Assembly: GCA_963677085.2 (NCBI GenBank)
Contig: CAXXFH010000005.1
Span: 1 to 64,000 of the forward strand
From: G963677085 sp963677085
GTDB taxonomy: Bacteria; Planctomycetota; Planctomycetia; Pirellulales; Thermoguttaceae
DNA length: 64,000 nt
Reading direction: 5' to 3'
This document shows, one piece after another, positions 8,470-17,108 of this stretch; the first letter of the stretch is position 1, and every line of letters starts with the position of its first letter. Position numbers and translations under genes: made by a program. The notes beneath the pieces are model-generated. The model made no database searches, was not told the DNA's origin, and saw nothing but the letters and a program-made list of their open reading frames with translations.

Positions 8470-10029
8470 ATGCTCAACAGCACAGCCTTCCTCATGTTTG
8501 TCGCCAGCCTGGCTGCCGCAGTGCCGGGCGCGACAGGTCCGTACCACAAGACTTCCGGCACGGTGGACTACAAGTGCATTTTCAACCATGAGCTGCTGAT
8601 TGTCTGTGGCAAGAAGGACAACAGCCGGGAGTACATCGCATCGTTTATCGAGAAGCTCAAGGATACGGATGTCGACGTCGTGATGTGCTGCCCGACCGCG
8701 TGGCGCACAAACCTTTACCCTTCGCAGATCGACCAACAGTGGAAGAAATACACGCCCGAGCAGGATTCGCCCAAGTTTCGGCCGTTCGACTATATCATGA
8801 AGTACATCCACTCGGGCGGCGATCCGGTGCAGGAGACGCTTGATGCCTGTCGCAAGTGCGGAAAGGACTTTTTCATTTCGTACCGAATGAACGACCACCA
8901 CTACATCACCGACCTTACCTGGCCTACACACAATTTCTTCTGGCGCGAGCATCCCGAGTATTGGCTGGGCAATACCGACACGTCGCCCTATCGGCGAAGC
9001 AAAGACAACGTTCGGCTGTTCAACTACATGATTCCCGAGGTGAGGGACTATTACTACTCGATTCTCGAAGAGCTTTGCACCAACCACGATGTAGACGGCG
9101 TGGAGTTGGACTTTCAACGTTTTCCACGGTTTTTTTACAACGATAAGATCGAGGAAGGCACGCAGGTGATGACGGCTTTTGTGAAACGCATCAGGACGAT
9201 GCTGGACACGATTGGTGACGAGCGCAAGAAGTCACTGAAGCTCTGTGTACGAGTGCCCGAGACGATTGCCAAATGCGAACAAGCTGGTCTCGACGTAGTC
9301 GGCTGGGATGCCCAGGGACTGGTCGACATGATCAATGTGTCGTCTTTCTACATCCACACCATCGAACTGGGTGTCGAGGAGTTCCAGGCAAAAACAAAGC
9401 GAGCAAAAATCTACGGCGAGATGAATTACGTTACCTACCAAAACAGCAAAGTCAGCCAGTTTGCCCGACGATATACGACAATCCCGACGTACCACGCCTC
9501 GGCCTTGAATCTTCTACACCGCGGCGCGGATGGGCTGAGTATATTCAACTACGACTATGTTTCGGCCAAACAACGGCTAGCAATGGCCGAAGGGCTGAAG
9601 CGGATCACCGATGTCGAGTATCTCAAGACGGTGCCGAAGAACTACGTTGTCTCGCGTGGCTTCGGCAGTCTCCCGGCGACGAATCAGACCGCGATTGACT
9701 TGGTGGTTCCCGACAATACGGACGTGGTCGCTTTCAAACGGGCCGTGCTTCGTATCGAGACGGAGAAGCCTTGCGTGGACTTGCAGATTGCCGTATGGCT
9801 CAACGGCAAGCAACTTCAGGCGTGTGAACACGACCACAGCGAGTTGTTCCCGCCACTGGCGCAAAACGCCGGCTACGCTTCACGAGATAACCTGAAATTC
9901 TACGCCGTTCCGCTCGAACTGCTTGTTTCGGGCAACAATACGGTGGAAATCAAGAATTTGGACACGGCTACGGCATCGTGTAAGCTTGTTTCCATGGAAT
10001 TGGGGCTTTTTCTACCTGACAGTCCTTGA
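8470..10029 (+). CDS. Secreted TIM-barrel glycoside-hydrolase-like protein
   Basis: A 519-residue protein with a signal peptide (residues about 1-22). The central part reads like a (beta/alpha)8 glycosidase-like domain. In particular H-D-V-D-G-V-E-L-D-F-Q-R-F-P-R-F-F follows the pattern of a beta-strand ending in catalytic or substrate-binding acidic residues in GH10-like hypothetical glycosidases of planctomycetes. F-W-R-E-H-P-E-Y-W-L and the C-terminal beta-rich region (about 390-515) suggest an appended carbohydrate-binding or galactose-binding-like domain. It lies 55 bases after the beta-helix gene and 11 bases before the sulfatase start, so the three are likely one operon. Substrate unknown; family number not assigned. 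Confidence 0.75.
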   Translation: MLNSTAFLMFVASLAAAVPGATGPYHKTSGTVDYKCIFNHELLIVCGKKDNSREYIASFIEKLKDTDVDVVMCCPTAWRTNLYPSQIDQQWKKYTPEQDSPKFRPFDYIMKYIHSGGDPVQETLDACRKCGKDFFISYRMNDHHYITDLTWPTHNFFWREHPEYWLGNTDTSPYRRSKDNVRLFNYMIPEVRDYYYSILEELCTNHDVDGVELDFQRFPRFFYNDKIEEGTQVMTAFVKRIRTMLDTIGDERKKSLKLCVRVPETIAKCEQAGLDVVGWDAQGLVDMINVSSFYIHTIELGVEEFQAKTKRAKIYGEMNYVTYQNSKVSQFARRYTTIPTYHASALNLLHRGADGLSIFNYDYVSAKQRLAMAEGLKRITDVEYLKTVPKNYVVSRGFGSLPATNQTAIDLVVPDNTDVVAFKRAVLRIETEKPCVDLQIAVWLNGKQLQACEHDHSELFPPLAQNAGYASRDNLKFYAVPLELLVSGNNTVEIKNLDTATASCKLVSMELGLFLPDSP

Positions 10030-10040
10030 CGAGGTGGACC

Positions 10041-11609
10041 ATGGAACCTGTGGCGACGCGTAGCTCGTTGTACGTCTTCCTTCCGTTGGTAATGGTTGTT
10101 TTTACCGTTGTTTTTACGAGCGTGCCGGCGGATGAAACGCAAGCTGCGGATAAAACTCTCCACCCAAACATTGTCTTCATTCTTGCCGACGATCTTGGCT
10201 ATGGCGACATTGGTTGCTACGGTGCGGCAAAGGTGCGTACGCCGAATATCGACCGACTCGCACGCGAGGGGCGGCGATTCATAGACGCGCATACGCCGGC
10301 GTCAGTGTGTACTCCCAGCCGGTACAATCTTTTAACAGGGCGCTACAGTTGGCGTACCTGGGCAAAAACCAGTTGTGTGTGGTCGAGCGATCCGCTGCTG
10401 ATCGACGACGGTCGCCTGACAGTGCCAGCGTTGCTGAAACGTCACCGCTACACGACCGCCTGTATTGGCAAATGGCATTTGGGCTTCGGTCGGCCCGGCG
10501 AAGAGGGCTGGGACGACGTGTATGGCCCCGATTACAATCGTCCGCTGAAACCAGGGCCGCTTGAGGTCGGATTCGACTACTTCTTTGGAATTCCCCACGT
10601 GGGTCAGTTTCCTCACGTATTCATCCGGAATCACGAGATCATTGGTCGCGGGGCGGAGGATCGAATCAAACTCGTCCTTGACCCAAAGAAGGAGGGATAC
10701 CATTTGCCCTACCTCGAACGGCCGCGTGAGGGGAGTACTCCCGGGCACACCTTCGAGGGCACCGACGCGTTTTGCTATGAACACGAGGATCTGGCCATCC
10801 GTCTAACCAAGGAGGCGGTCGCTTGGATCGATCAGCGTGCTGGAAAGCAAGAACCGTTTTTCCTCTACTTCGCTCATCGGAACGTCCACGGCCCCATTAA
10901 ACCGAATCCACGATTTCTCGGTACGAGTGAAATCGGTATTTACGGCGACTTCATTCACGAGTTGGATTGGTCGATCGGACAGGTTCTCGATGCTTTGAAT
11001 CGCCAAGGCTTGGCCGATAACACCATCGTGTGTTTCTCCAGCGATAACGGGGCCGTGGAGAAAGGCTATAAGCCAACCGATTCGGTGAACTACGGTGGTC
11101 ATCGTGCCAATGGGCCTTGGCGGGGGCAGAAAACGGAAGTCTATGAGGGCGGCCATCGTGTGCCGTTGATCGTCCGATGGCCGAACCACATTCAGCCCGG
11201 CAGCGAAAGCAGTCAACTGGTAGCGTTGACCGATGTACTGGCAACGGTTGCCGAGTTGATGGACGATAAGTTGCCGACGGATGCCGGGGAAGACAGTTTC
11301 AGCTTTTTGCCTGCGTTGCTCGATCGGAAGCCGGCGCGGCCGGTCCGTACTGCTATCGTAAACGACAGCGACACGGGCGAAATGTCGATCCGCAAAGGCC
11401 CCTGGAAACTGATTCTTGCCCAACACGGCGGCGGCATCAGTGGCGGTTGGGGGAAGAAAGAGTACGATCCGAGCCTACCGCCGGGTCAACTCTACCGGCT
11501 CGACCAAGATCCCATGGAGTCAACCAATTTGTATGTTTCGCATCCCGAGAAGGTTGCAGAGTTGAAGCAGTTGTTCGAGCGGATCCGTCAGTCCGGTCGA
11601 AGCAGATAG
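10041..11609 (+). CDS. Secreted sulfatase (formylglycine-dependent, type I)
   Basis: A 522-residue sulfatase, hydrolysing sulfate esters, probably on a polysaccharide. A signal peptide covers residues 1-30. The mature domain opens with N-I-V-F-I-L-A-D-D-L-G-Y-G-D (metal-binding D50 and D51). The active-site motif S-V-C-T-P-S-R-Y-N-L-L-T-G-R places the formylglycine cysteine at C90. K-W-H-L-G supplies conserved Lys and His, and S-S-D-N-G-A another metal site. An in-frame TTG at 10026 exists, but ATG 10041 is preferred: it has GAGGTGG just upstream and gives a clean signal peptide. C90 needs a formylglycine-generating or anSME enzyme, which is not in the window. It sits in the carbohydrate run, suggesting sulfated glycan degradation together with the rhamnosidase downstream. 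Confidence 0.95.
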   Translation: MEPVATRSSLYVFLPLVMVVFTVVFTSVPADETQAADKTLHPNIVFILADDLGYGDIGCYGAAKVRTPNIDRLAREGRRFIDAHTPASVCTPSRYNLLTGRYSWRTWAKTSCVWSSDPLLIDDGRLTVPALLKRHRYTTACIGKWHLGFGRPGEEGWDDVYGPDYNRPLKPGPLEVGFDYFFGIPHVGQFPHVFIRNHEIIGRGAEDRIKLVLDPKKEGYHLPYLERPREGSTPGHTFEGTDAFCYEHEDLAIRLTKEAVAWIDQRAGKQEPFFLYFAHRNVHGPIKPNPRFLGTSEIGIYGDFIHELDWSIGQVLDALNRQGLADNTIVCFSSDNGAVEKGYKPTDSVNYGGHRANGPWRGQKTEVYEGGHRVPLIVRWPNHIQPGSESSQLVALTDVLATVAELMDDKLPTDAGEDSFSFLPALLDRKPARPVRTAIVNDSDTGEMSIRKGPWKLILAQHGGGISGGWGKKEYDPSLPPGQLYRLDQDPMESTNLYVSHPEKVAELKQLFERIRQSGRSR

Positions 11610-11710
11610 ATGCCGCATGCTTTGCCCTTTCCTTCGGGTTTGCCATTTGCAGGCGGCAACTGTAGGCGAAGACGACTACAGAACGACCTGAATCAAAGGG
11701 AGGGCCAATC

Positions 11711-14359
11711 ATGTCGTACAAATTCACTCGCCGACGTTTTGTCCAAACCGCTGGTGTTGTCGGCGGTGCTTCGCTGCTTGACTCGGGGGTGCTGGCTGAC
11801 GATCTTCTCGGGAAAGGTCCGCCTACGAAGCCCAGCAAGGCTGAGCCGAAGAAGACATTGGATCTCGCTCCTGCCAAGTGGCTTTGGTACCCGGGCGATC
11901 GCACGTTGCCGAACACGTTCGTGCTGTTTCGCCGCGTGTTAACGCTTTCCGAAAAGCCGCGATCGGCTCGTGGGTGGATCTTCGGCGATAGCCGTTACTT
12001 GTTGGAAGCCAACGGACGACGGATTCAGTGGGGACCGGCGCCCTTTGACCCGCGCTGGCCCGAGGTTGATCCGCTGGACCTGACCGATACGTTAGTGGCG
12101 GGCGAAAACGCCATCGGGGCCACGGTGCTGTTTTATGGCCACGGCGATGGTACCTGGCCGTTGGGCCGCCCCGGTTTCATCTTTCGTATGGAAGTCGAAT
12201 GGGCCGACGGCCGCCGCGAACTCGTAGTTTCCGACAATGCATGGCGTTGTCACCTCTCGCAGGCATGGAAACCGGGGCACCACGCAAGGTGGTTTCTGGG
12301 TGCGTTACAGGAAGAGTTCGACGCGCGGCTTCATCCACAGGGATGGACTGAAGCGGGTTTCACCGAGAATGCCGATTGGCTCAAGCCCAACGTGCTGCAA
12401 TGCCCGGCAAATCAGCCGACGCTGTGCAATCAGGTGAGCGACCGGATGTACGACATCCACGCACCGCAGAAGAATCCGTATTATGGCGCGGCCGCCCTGT
12501 CGGACTTGGAACTCTGCCCGCGCAGCATTCCGATGATGCGCGAGATGTGGATTGCGGCCTCGCAACTCACTGAGCAGCACCGTATCCGTTGGCTGCGTCC
12601 AATTGGCGAGTATTTCGCCATGCGACCTCCCAAGGCCTACGAGGCCGAGCCCGCGCAAGTGTCCCAGCCTGCTGGCGACGGCGTCTGGCGCGTCGAGCTC
12701 GATCCGGAGCGCGGCACGACGCTTACCTTCGAGTTGGCCGAGCAAGTGGTGGGATGGCCGGGAGTCACTCTCGAAGCTCCCGCCGGCACGACCTGTGAAC
12801 TGATGACCCAGGAAGGCCACGCCGTGGGAGGCCCGGCGTTGCTGAACACGACCATTCACAAATGGGCGCGGTTCACTTGCCGCGAGGGCATCAATCGCTT
12901 TCAGTGGTTCGATTACGATAGCCTGCGCTGGTTGCAGATCCATTTGCATCCGGGCCGAGGCAGTGTGGTGGTTTCGCGAGTGGGAGTGTTGCGACGCACG
13001 TACCCTTGGCCGCATGAGCCACGGGTGGTGACGTCCGAGACGCCACTGCAAAAACTCTTCGACGCGGCGACCAACACGCTGCGCAACAGCGCCATCGAGA
13101 CGTTCGTTGACGGCAACGGCCGGGAGCGACAGCAATACGGTTCCGATTGCGCTTACCAGCAGCATGCGGTTCATCTGTTGTGTGGCGATAGCCGGCAGGT
13201 GGCCCGATTCTTGAAGACCTACAGCCAGGGTCTCACGCCCGAGGGCTATTTCTTCGACTGCTGGCCCGCGGCCGACAGGCTCATTCGCTGGGGCCAGCGA
13301 CAAGTGGAAGCTACACATTGCGGAGCCCTGCTCGACGCCGGCGTGCAGTTTGCCTTCGACTGTTGGCAACACTATGGTTATACGGGTGACTTGGCTCCGC
13401 TGGCCGAGCCGTATCCTCGGCTGTTGCGTTTCGCGCGTTACCTGCGCGAGCGGATCGAACCCGACGGTCTACTGCCGGCCGAAGGCTATGGGTTTCCATT
13501 GGTCTACATCGACTTCAAGCCGTGTTACCCGAAGCAGCGGAATCGGCAATGCCCCTTCAACCTAAAGACGGCCGCCATGTTCAGCCAATCGCTCGCACCC
13601 ATGTGCCGGGCGTTTGGCGATGAGCAACTTGCTGCCGAGCTCGATCGAATTGGTCGCCGGATTCTCAAGGCGACCGTCTCGCGGTTTTGGAGCGTCGAGC
13701 ATGGCACGTTCGTCGACAACCTTCCTTGGGCACACGAAGAGGGCGGGGTCCACTATAGCGACATCACGCTGGGTATGGCCGTGATGTTCGACCAGTGTCC
13801 CGACAATGCCATCGAGCAAAGCGTCGAGCTGCTGGCCGCGAAACCAAAGAACCTGGGCCTTGGCTATCCGACAAACGCTTGCTGGCGATGGTGGGCCTTG
13901 GGCAAGGGTGGACGCTCCGACGCGATATTGAAGGAGTTTCGTGAGGTGTGGGCCACTATCGACTCGGTGCGGCTAAACAATACGATCGGGGAGCATCTTC
14001 GACACTCTGCCGATAGCCAATCGCAGTGGAGTCATGCGGCGTGCGGACCGATCTATGTTGCCGCGATGAGCCTAGCCGGCATCCGTCCTTTGGCCCCTGG
14101 TTTTGCTCGCTACGAGGTCCGCCCGCAACTGGCCGACTTACCCGACTTGGCGTTGGACGTGCAGACGCCCTGCGGCCCGATTGGTTTTTCCGGCAAGGGC
14201 GTCCCCGGCGACCGTACGATTCGCCTGGCCACGCCGCCCGGCACTGCTGGAGAACTGGTTGTGCATCCCGACGAGCAGCTTGCGCTAAAGCCGCTGGGGA
14301 AGGGACGATTTCGCCTGCCTGCCAATCAGAAGGTGACGCTTTTGCTGAAATACAGTTGA
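11711..14359 (+). CDS. Tat-exported alpha-L-rhamnosidase, GH78-like
   Basis: An 882-residue protein with a twin-arginine signal (T-R-R-R-F-V at residues 6-11, then a hydrophobic stretch). The first 400 residues are beta-sandwich modules with K-W-L-W-Y-P and S-R-Y-L-L-E-A-N-G-R as in GH78 N-terminal domains. The central part is an (alpha/alpha)6 barrel with D-G-N-G-R-E-R-Q-Q-Y-G-S-D around E472, matching the conserved GH78 catalytic-region motif, and further W-H/E-G motifs downstream. The C-terminus (about 790-882) is a beta-sandwich ending. GH78 enzymes release terminal alpha-L-rhamnose. Start ATG 11711 has GGGAGGG 6 bases upstream. Neighbouring sulfatase and beta-helix proteins suggest attack on a sulfated, rhamnose-containing polysaccharide. 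Confidence 0.88.
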   Translation: MSYKFTRRRFVQTAGVVGGASLLDSGVLADDLLGKGPPTKPSKAEPKKTLDLAPAKWLWYPGDRTLPNTFVLFRRVLTLSEKPRSARGWIFGDSRYLLEANGRRIQWGPAPFDPRWPEVDPLDLTDTLVAGENAIGATVLFYGHGDGTWPLGRPGFIFRMEVEWADGRRELVVSDNAWRCHLSQAWKPGHHARWFLGALQEEFDARLHPQGWTEAGFTENADWLKPNVLQCPANQPTLCNQVSDRMYDIHAPQKNPYYGAAALSDLELCPRSIPMMREMWIAASQLTEQHRIRWLRPIGEYFAMRPPKAYEAEPAQVSQPAGDGVWRVELDPERGTTLTFELAEQVVGWPGVTLEAPAGTTCELMTQEGHAVGGPALLNTTIHKWARFTCREGINRFQWFDYDSLRWLQIHLHPGRGSVVVSRVGVLRRTYPWPHEPRVVTSETPLQKLFDAATNTLRNSAIETFVDGNGRERQQYGSDCAYQQHAVHLLCGDSRQVARFLKTYSQGLTPEGYFFDCWPAADRLIRWGQRQVEATHCGALLDAGVQFAFDCWQHYGYTGDLAPLAEPYPRLLRFARYLRERIEPDGLLPAEGYGFPLVYIDFKPCYPKQRNRQCPFNLKTAAMFSQSLAPMCRAFGDEQLAAELDRIGRRILKATVSRFWSVEHGTFVDNLPWAHEEGGVHYSDITLGMAVMFDQCPDNAIEQSVELLAAKPKNLGLGYPTNACWRWWALGKGGRSDAILKEFREVWATIDSVRLNNTIGEHLRHSADSQSQWSHAACGPIYVAAMSLAGIRPLAPGFARYEVRPQLADLPDLALDVQTPCGPIGFSGKGVPGDRTIRLATPPGTAGELVVHPDEQLALKPLGKGRFRLPANQKVTLLLKYS

Positions 14360-14414
14360 GGTTGCCGAATTTCCACTGTTTGTCTCTCGCGTGAACAAAA
14401 AAAGGAACCATGCC

Positions 14415-16796
14415 ATGCGTAATGCTTGCTGCCGTCAGGGTGTGATGCTATTGACCGTCCTTGTTGGCTTGGCGGTCGGCGACTTATTGTACGGGGCGAC
14501 GTTCGTCGTGGCGCCGAGCGGCAAGGACGATAATCCGGGAACAAAAGAACAGCCGTTGGCCACACTTGCTGCGGCACGTGACGCCGCCCGGAAAGCCGGC
14601 GCGGAGCCACACAACATTACGGTGATGCCTGGGGATTATTTTCTTGCGAAAACTCTGGAACTCGATGCAAACGACAACGGTCTGACGATCGAAGCGGGCG
14701 AAGGTGGCACGGTCACGCTCTACGGCGGTACTCTGGTGACCGGATGGCAACCGGACGGCGAGAAATTTTGGTGCGCTGATCTGCCGGGCGTGAAAGAGGG
14801 CACATGGGATTTTCGGGCGCTGGTAGTCAACGGCCGGTTGGCCGATCGGGCGCGTCTTCCGGAGGAAGGCACGTTCACGCACAAGACCGAATGGAAGGGC
14901 GCACGCTACATCTCGGGCGCGTGGGATCCCCAGCCCACACGCGAGCAGCGGACCACTATTCTCTACGATCCGAAGGATATTCCGCCGACGCTCGACATCA
15001 AAAACGCCGAGATTCGCGTCTATCACATGTGGAATGAGGCGCTATACGGCATCGAGCAAAACGACCAGCAGCGTCAGGCCTTGATCCTGTCGTCGCCGGC
15101 CGTACATCCGCCCGGTGCATTTGGCGTGAAGAAGTACGTTCTTTTCAACACGCGAGAAGGTATGACCCGGCCGGGCCAATGGTATCTGGACCGAACGGTC
15201 GGACGACTTGTTTATTGGCCGCTGCCGAACGAGGACATGGCCAAGGCTCACGTTGTTGCACCGCGGCTGCGGCGGATTATCCAAATCGTCGGCACCGACA
15301 AGCAGCCCGTGGAGAAGATCACGCTGCGCGGACTTAGGCTTCAGGCCACGACCACGTTGATTGGTGCCTACCGTTACACCTTCGGCGCGAATGGGTACGA
15401 CGGCGCCGTCCATCTGGAGCGAAGCCGCCATTGTCTGCTGGAAAAACTTGAGATTACCAACGTCGGCGGCGAGGGTATCGTATTTCGATCTCGCAATGAG
15501 GTCGGCCGGATTCTCGACTGCCACGTGCATCACATAGGTGCTTGCGGTATAGAAATCGCCTGTGGCGGCGCGGGTACGATGATCTCACGGAACCACGTCC
15601 ATCATGTCGGCCTGCAATATCCGTGTGCCGTCAGCATGCTCGCAAGCGGCGACAACTTGCACATCTATCGTAACGAAATTCACGACATCCCTTACAGTGG
15701 CATTGTGTGTAACGGTCGAGAACATTGTCTTGAAGAGAACCTGATCTACCGCGTTATGCAGCAAATGCACGACGGTGCCGCCATCTATGGCCACATGGTC
15801 GGAAGCGTCCTGCGCGGCAATTTGGTACGCGACGTGGTAAAGCAGGGCAAGGGCTACGGTGCGTCGGCCTACTACCTCGACGAGCAGGCCCGCGATTGCA
15901 TTGTAGAACGAAACGTGGCCGTCGGTGTGCCGATGCCGACTCACAATCACATTGCCCGCAACCTCGTCTTCCGCGACAACGTGTTCATCGTCGAGAAGGA
16001 CATGATGGTGTCGTTTTCGAGGTCGGCAGACTGCACCTTCGAACGCAACATGCTTTTCGCGCCGGGAAAGATTACGATCCGTGCTCCGAACGCGATTACC
16101 ACGTGGAAAGACAACGTCGTCTTCCACGGTGGTCTGGACAAGGACGGCGCCGCGCAGCCGTTCACGATCGACGACGCGATGCCGCCGGTGCCACAGCCGG
16201 GACGCCGGGGTGCGGCCGCCGTGGTTCGGGCCACGCAGCCTCCGACTTTGGATGGCGAAATCGGCTCGGAGGAATGGCCTGGCCCGGCATTGAGATTAGA
16301 TCGCGATCCCTCACGCTGGGGTTCGAGCGGTGTGCCCATCTCCAGCGAGATGTCCTACGACGACCGTTTCCTATACGTGGCGGTGAGTGCGGGCATCTAC
16401 GATATCAAGAAGCTGCGTGAAGGAACGATCTGGGGCAAGGACGACGGCGCCGAAATCGCCATCGCCGGAAAAACACCTGAGGGCCAGCCGGCGACCTTCG
16501 TCATCCGCGGTTATCCGAACGGGACGATACAGAGCGTCACGGATGCCGGCGCACCGGCCGCGTCGGCGGAGCGGCTCGGCAAGGCAATCCGGTTCGCCAC
16601 CACAACTTGGCGTCACGGGTGGCGCGGCGAATGGTCGATTCCACTGGATGCGCTCGGGCTAAAGCCCACGCCGGGCCTGAAAGTCCCCTTCAATCTGGTC
16701 GTATATCGGGCGGAAGACGAAGTCTGGCGCTGTTGGGAAGGAACGCTTGCCGAGACTTGGCGACTCGATCAGGCCGGTACGTTACAGTTTAAGTGA
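14415..16796 (+). CDS. Secreted beta-helix protein with C-terminal carbohydrate-binding-like domain
   Basis: A 793-residue exported protein. The signal peptide (residues about 8-27) is followed by F-V-V-A-P-S-G-K-D-D-N-P-G-T, the same module that opens the protein at 6585. Residues about 300-600 contain the periodic N-x-I/V-x-x-x and D-C-x-V-H-H coils of a right-handed parallel beta helix. From about residue 615 (P-P-T-L-D-G-E-I-G-S-E-E-W-P) a CBM9 or DOMON-like beta-sandwich domain follows, as in many polysaccharide-binding proteins. ATG 14415 is chosen over an upstream in-frame GTG at 14391 because AAGGAA lies 8 bases before it. It is last in the plus-strand run, 55 bases after the rhamnosidase, and is followed by a strong hairpin. 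Confidence 0.85.
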   Translation: MRNACCRQGVMLLTVLVGLAVGDLLYGATFVVAPSGKDDNPGTKEQPLATLAAARDAARKAGAEPHNITVMPGDYFLAKTLELDANDNGLTIEAGEGGTVTLYGGTLVTGWQPDGEKFWCADLPGVKEGTWDFRALVVNGRLADRARLPEEGTFTHKTEWKGARYISGAWDPQPTREQRTTILYDPKDIPPTLDIKNAEIRVYHMWNEALYGIEQNDQQRQALILSSPAVHPPGAFGVKKYVLFNTREGMTRPGQWYLDRTVGRLVYWPLPNEDMAKAHVVAPRLRRIIQIVGTDKQPVEKITLRGLRLQATTTLIGAYRYTFGANGYDGAVHLERSRHCLLEKLEITNVGGEGIVFRSRNEVGRILDCHVHHIGACGIEIACGGAGTMISRNHVHHVGLQYPCAVSMLASGDNLHIYRNEIHDIPYSGIVCNGREHCLEENLIYRVMQQMHDGAAIYGHMVGSVLRGNLVRDVVKQGKGYGASAYYLDEQARDCIVERNVAVGVPMPTHNHIARNLVFRDNVFIVEKDMMVSFSRSADCTFERNMLFAPGKITIRAPNAITTWKDNVVFHGGLDKDGAAQPFTIDDAMPPVPQPGRRGAAAVVRATQPPTLDGEIGSEEWPGPALRLDRDPSRWGSSGVPISSEMSYDDRFLYVAVSAGIYDIKKLREGTIWGKDDGAEIAIAGKTPEGQPATFVIRGYPNGTIQSVTDAGAPAASAERLGKAIRFATTTWRHGWRGEWSIPLDALGLKPTPGLKVPFNLVVYRAEDEVWRCWEGTLAETWRLDQAGTLQFK

Positions 16797-17108
16797 AGCG
16801 CAAATAGTGGGCGTACGCATATCCATCGAACGGTTGCCCAAAGCCAAACGTCTTGAAGCGGGAATCGCGTTGGTTCCGTTCATGTCATCGGCACGGCGAC
16901 AATGATAGGGCATGGCAAGAAACCTGCCGCGGCCAAGGAGCAACTCCCTGGCCGCGGCCTGCCCCCAAAGCTCTCGTTTGCCCGTTGAGAGTCTTGGATT
17001 CAATCGGGCCAAGAAACCGTAGCAAAACCCGTGTCGAGGTCATTCGTTCAGCGGATGCATGCGTTTGGCTTCCCGAAGCGATTACGATTAATCAGGTATC
17101 AATAAGGA
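16797..17108. other. Intergenic region between convergent genes
   Basis: About 310 bases between the stop of the beta-helix gene (plus) and the stop of the LamG/BNR gene (minus). Apart from the GC-rich hairpin at 16926-16958 nothing is recognised. Confidence 0.6.
16926..16958. terminator. GC-rich hairpin between convergent genes, probable bidirectional terminator
   Basis: A 15-base stem (16926-16940 against 16944-16958, one mismatch) with a 3-base CAA loop. There is no T-run on either side, so it may act as a barrier or Rho-dependent site rather than a classical intrinsic terminator. Its place between converging genes supports termination. Confidence 0.5.
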
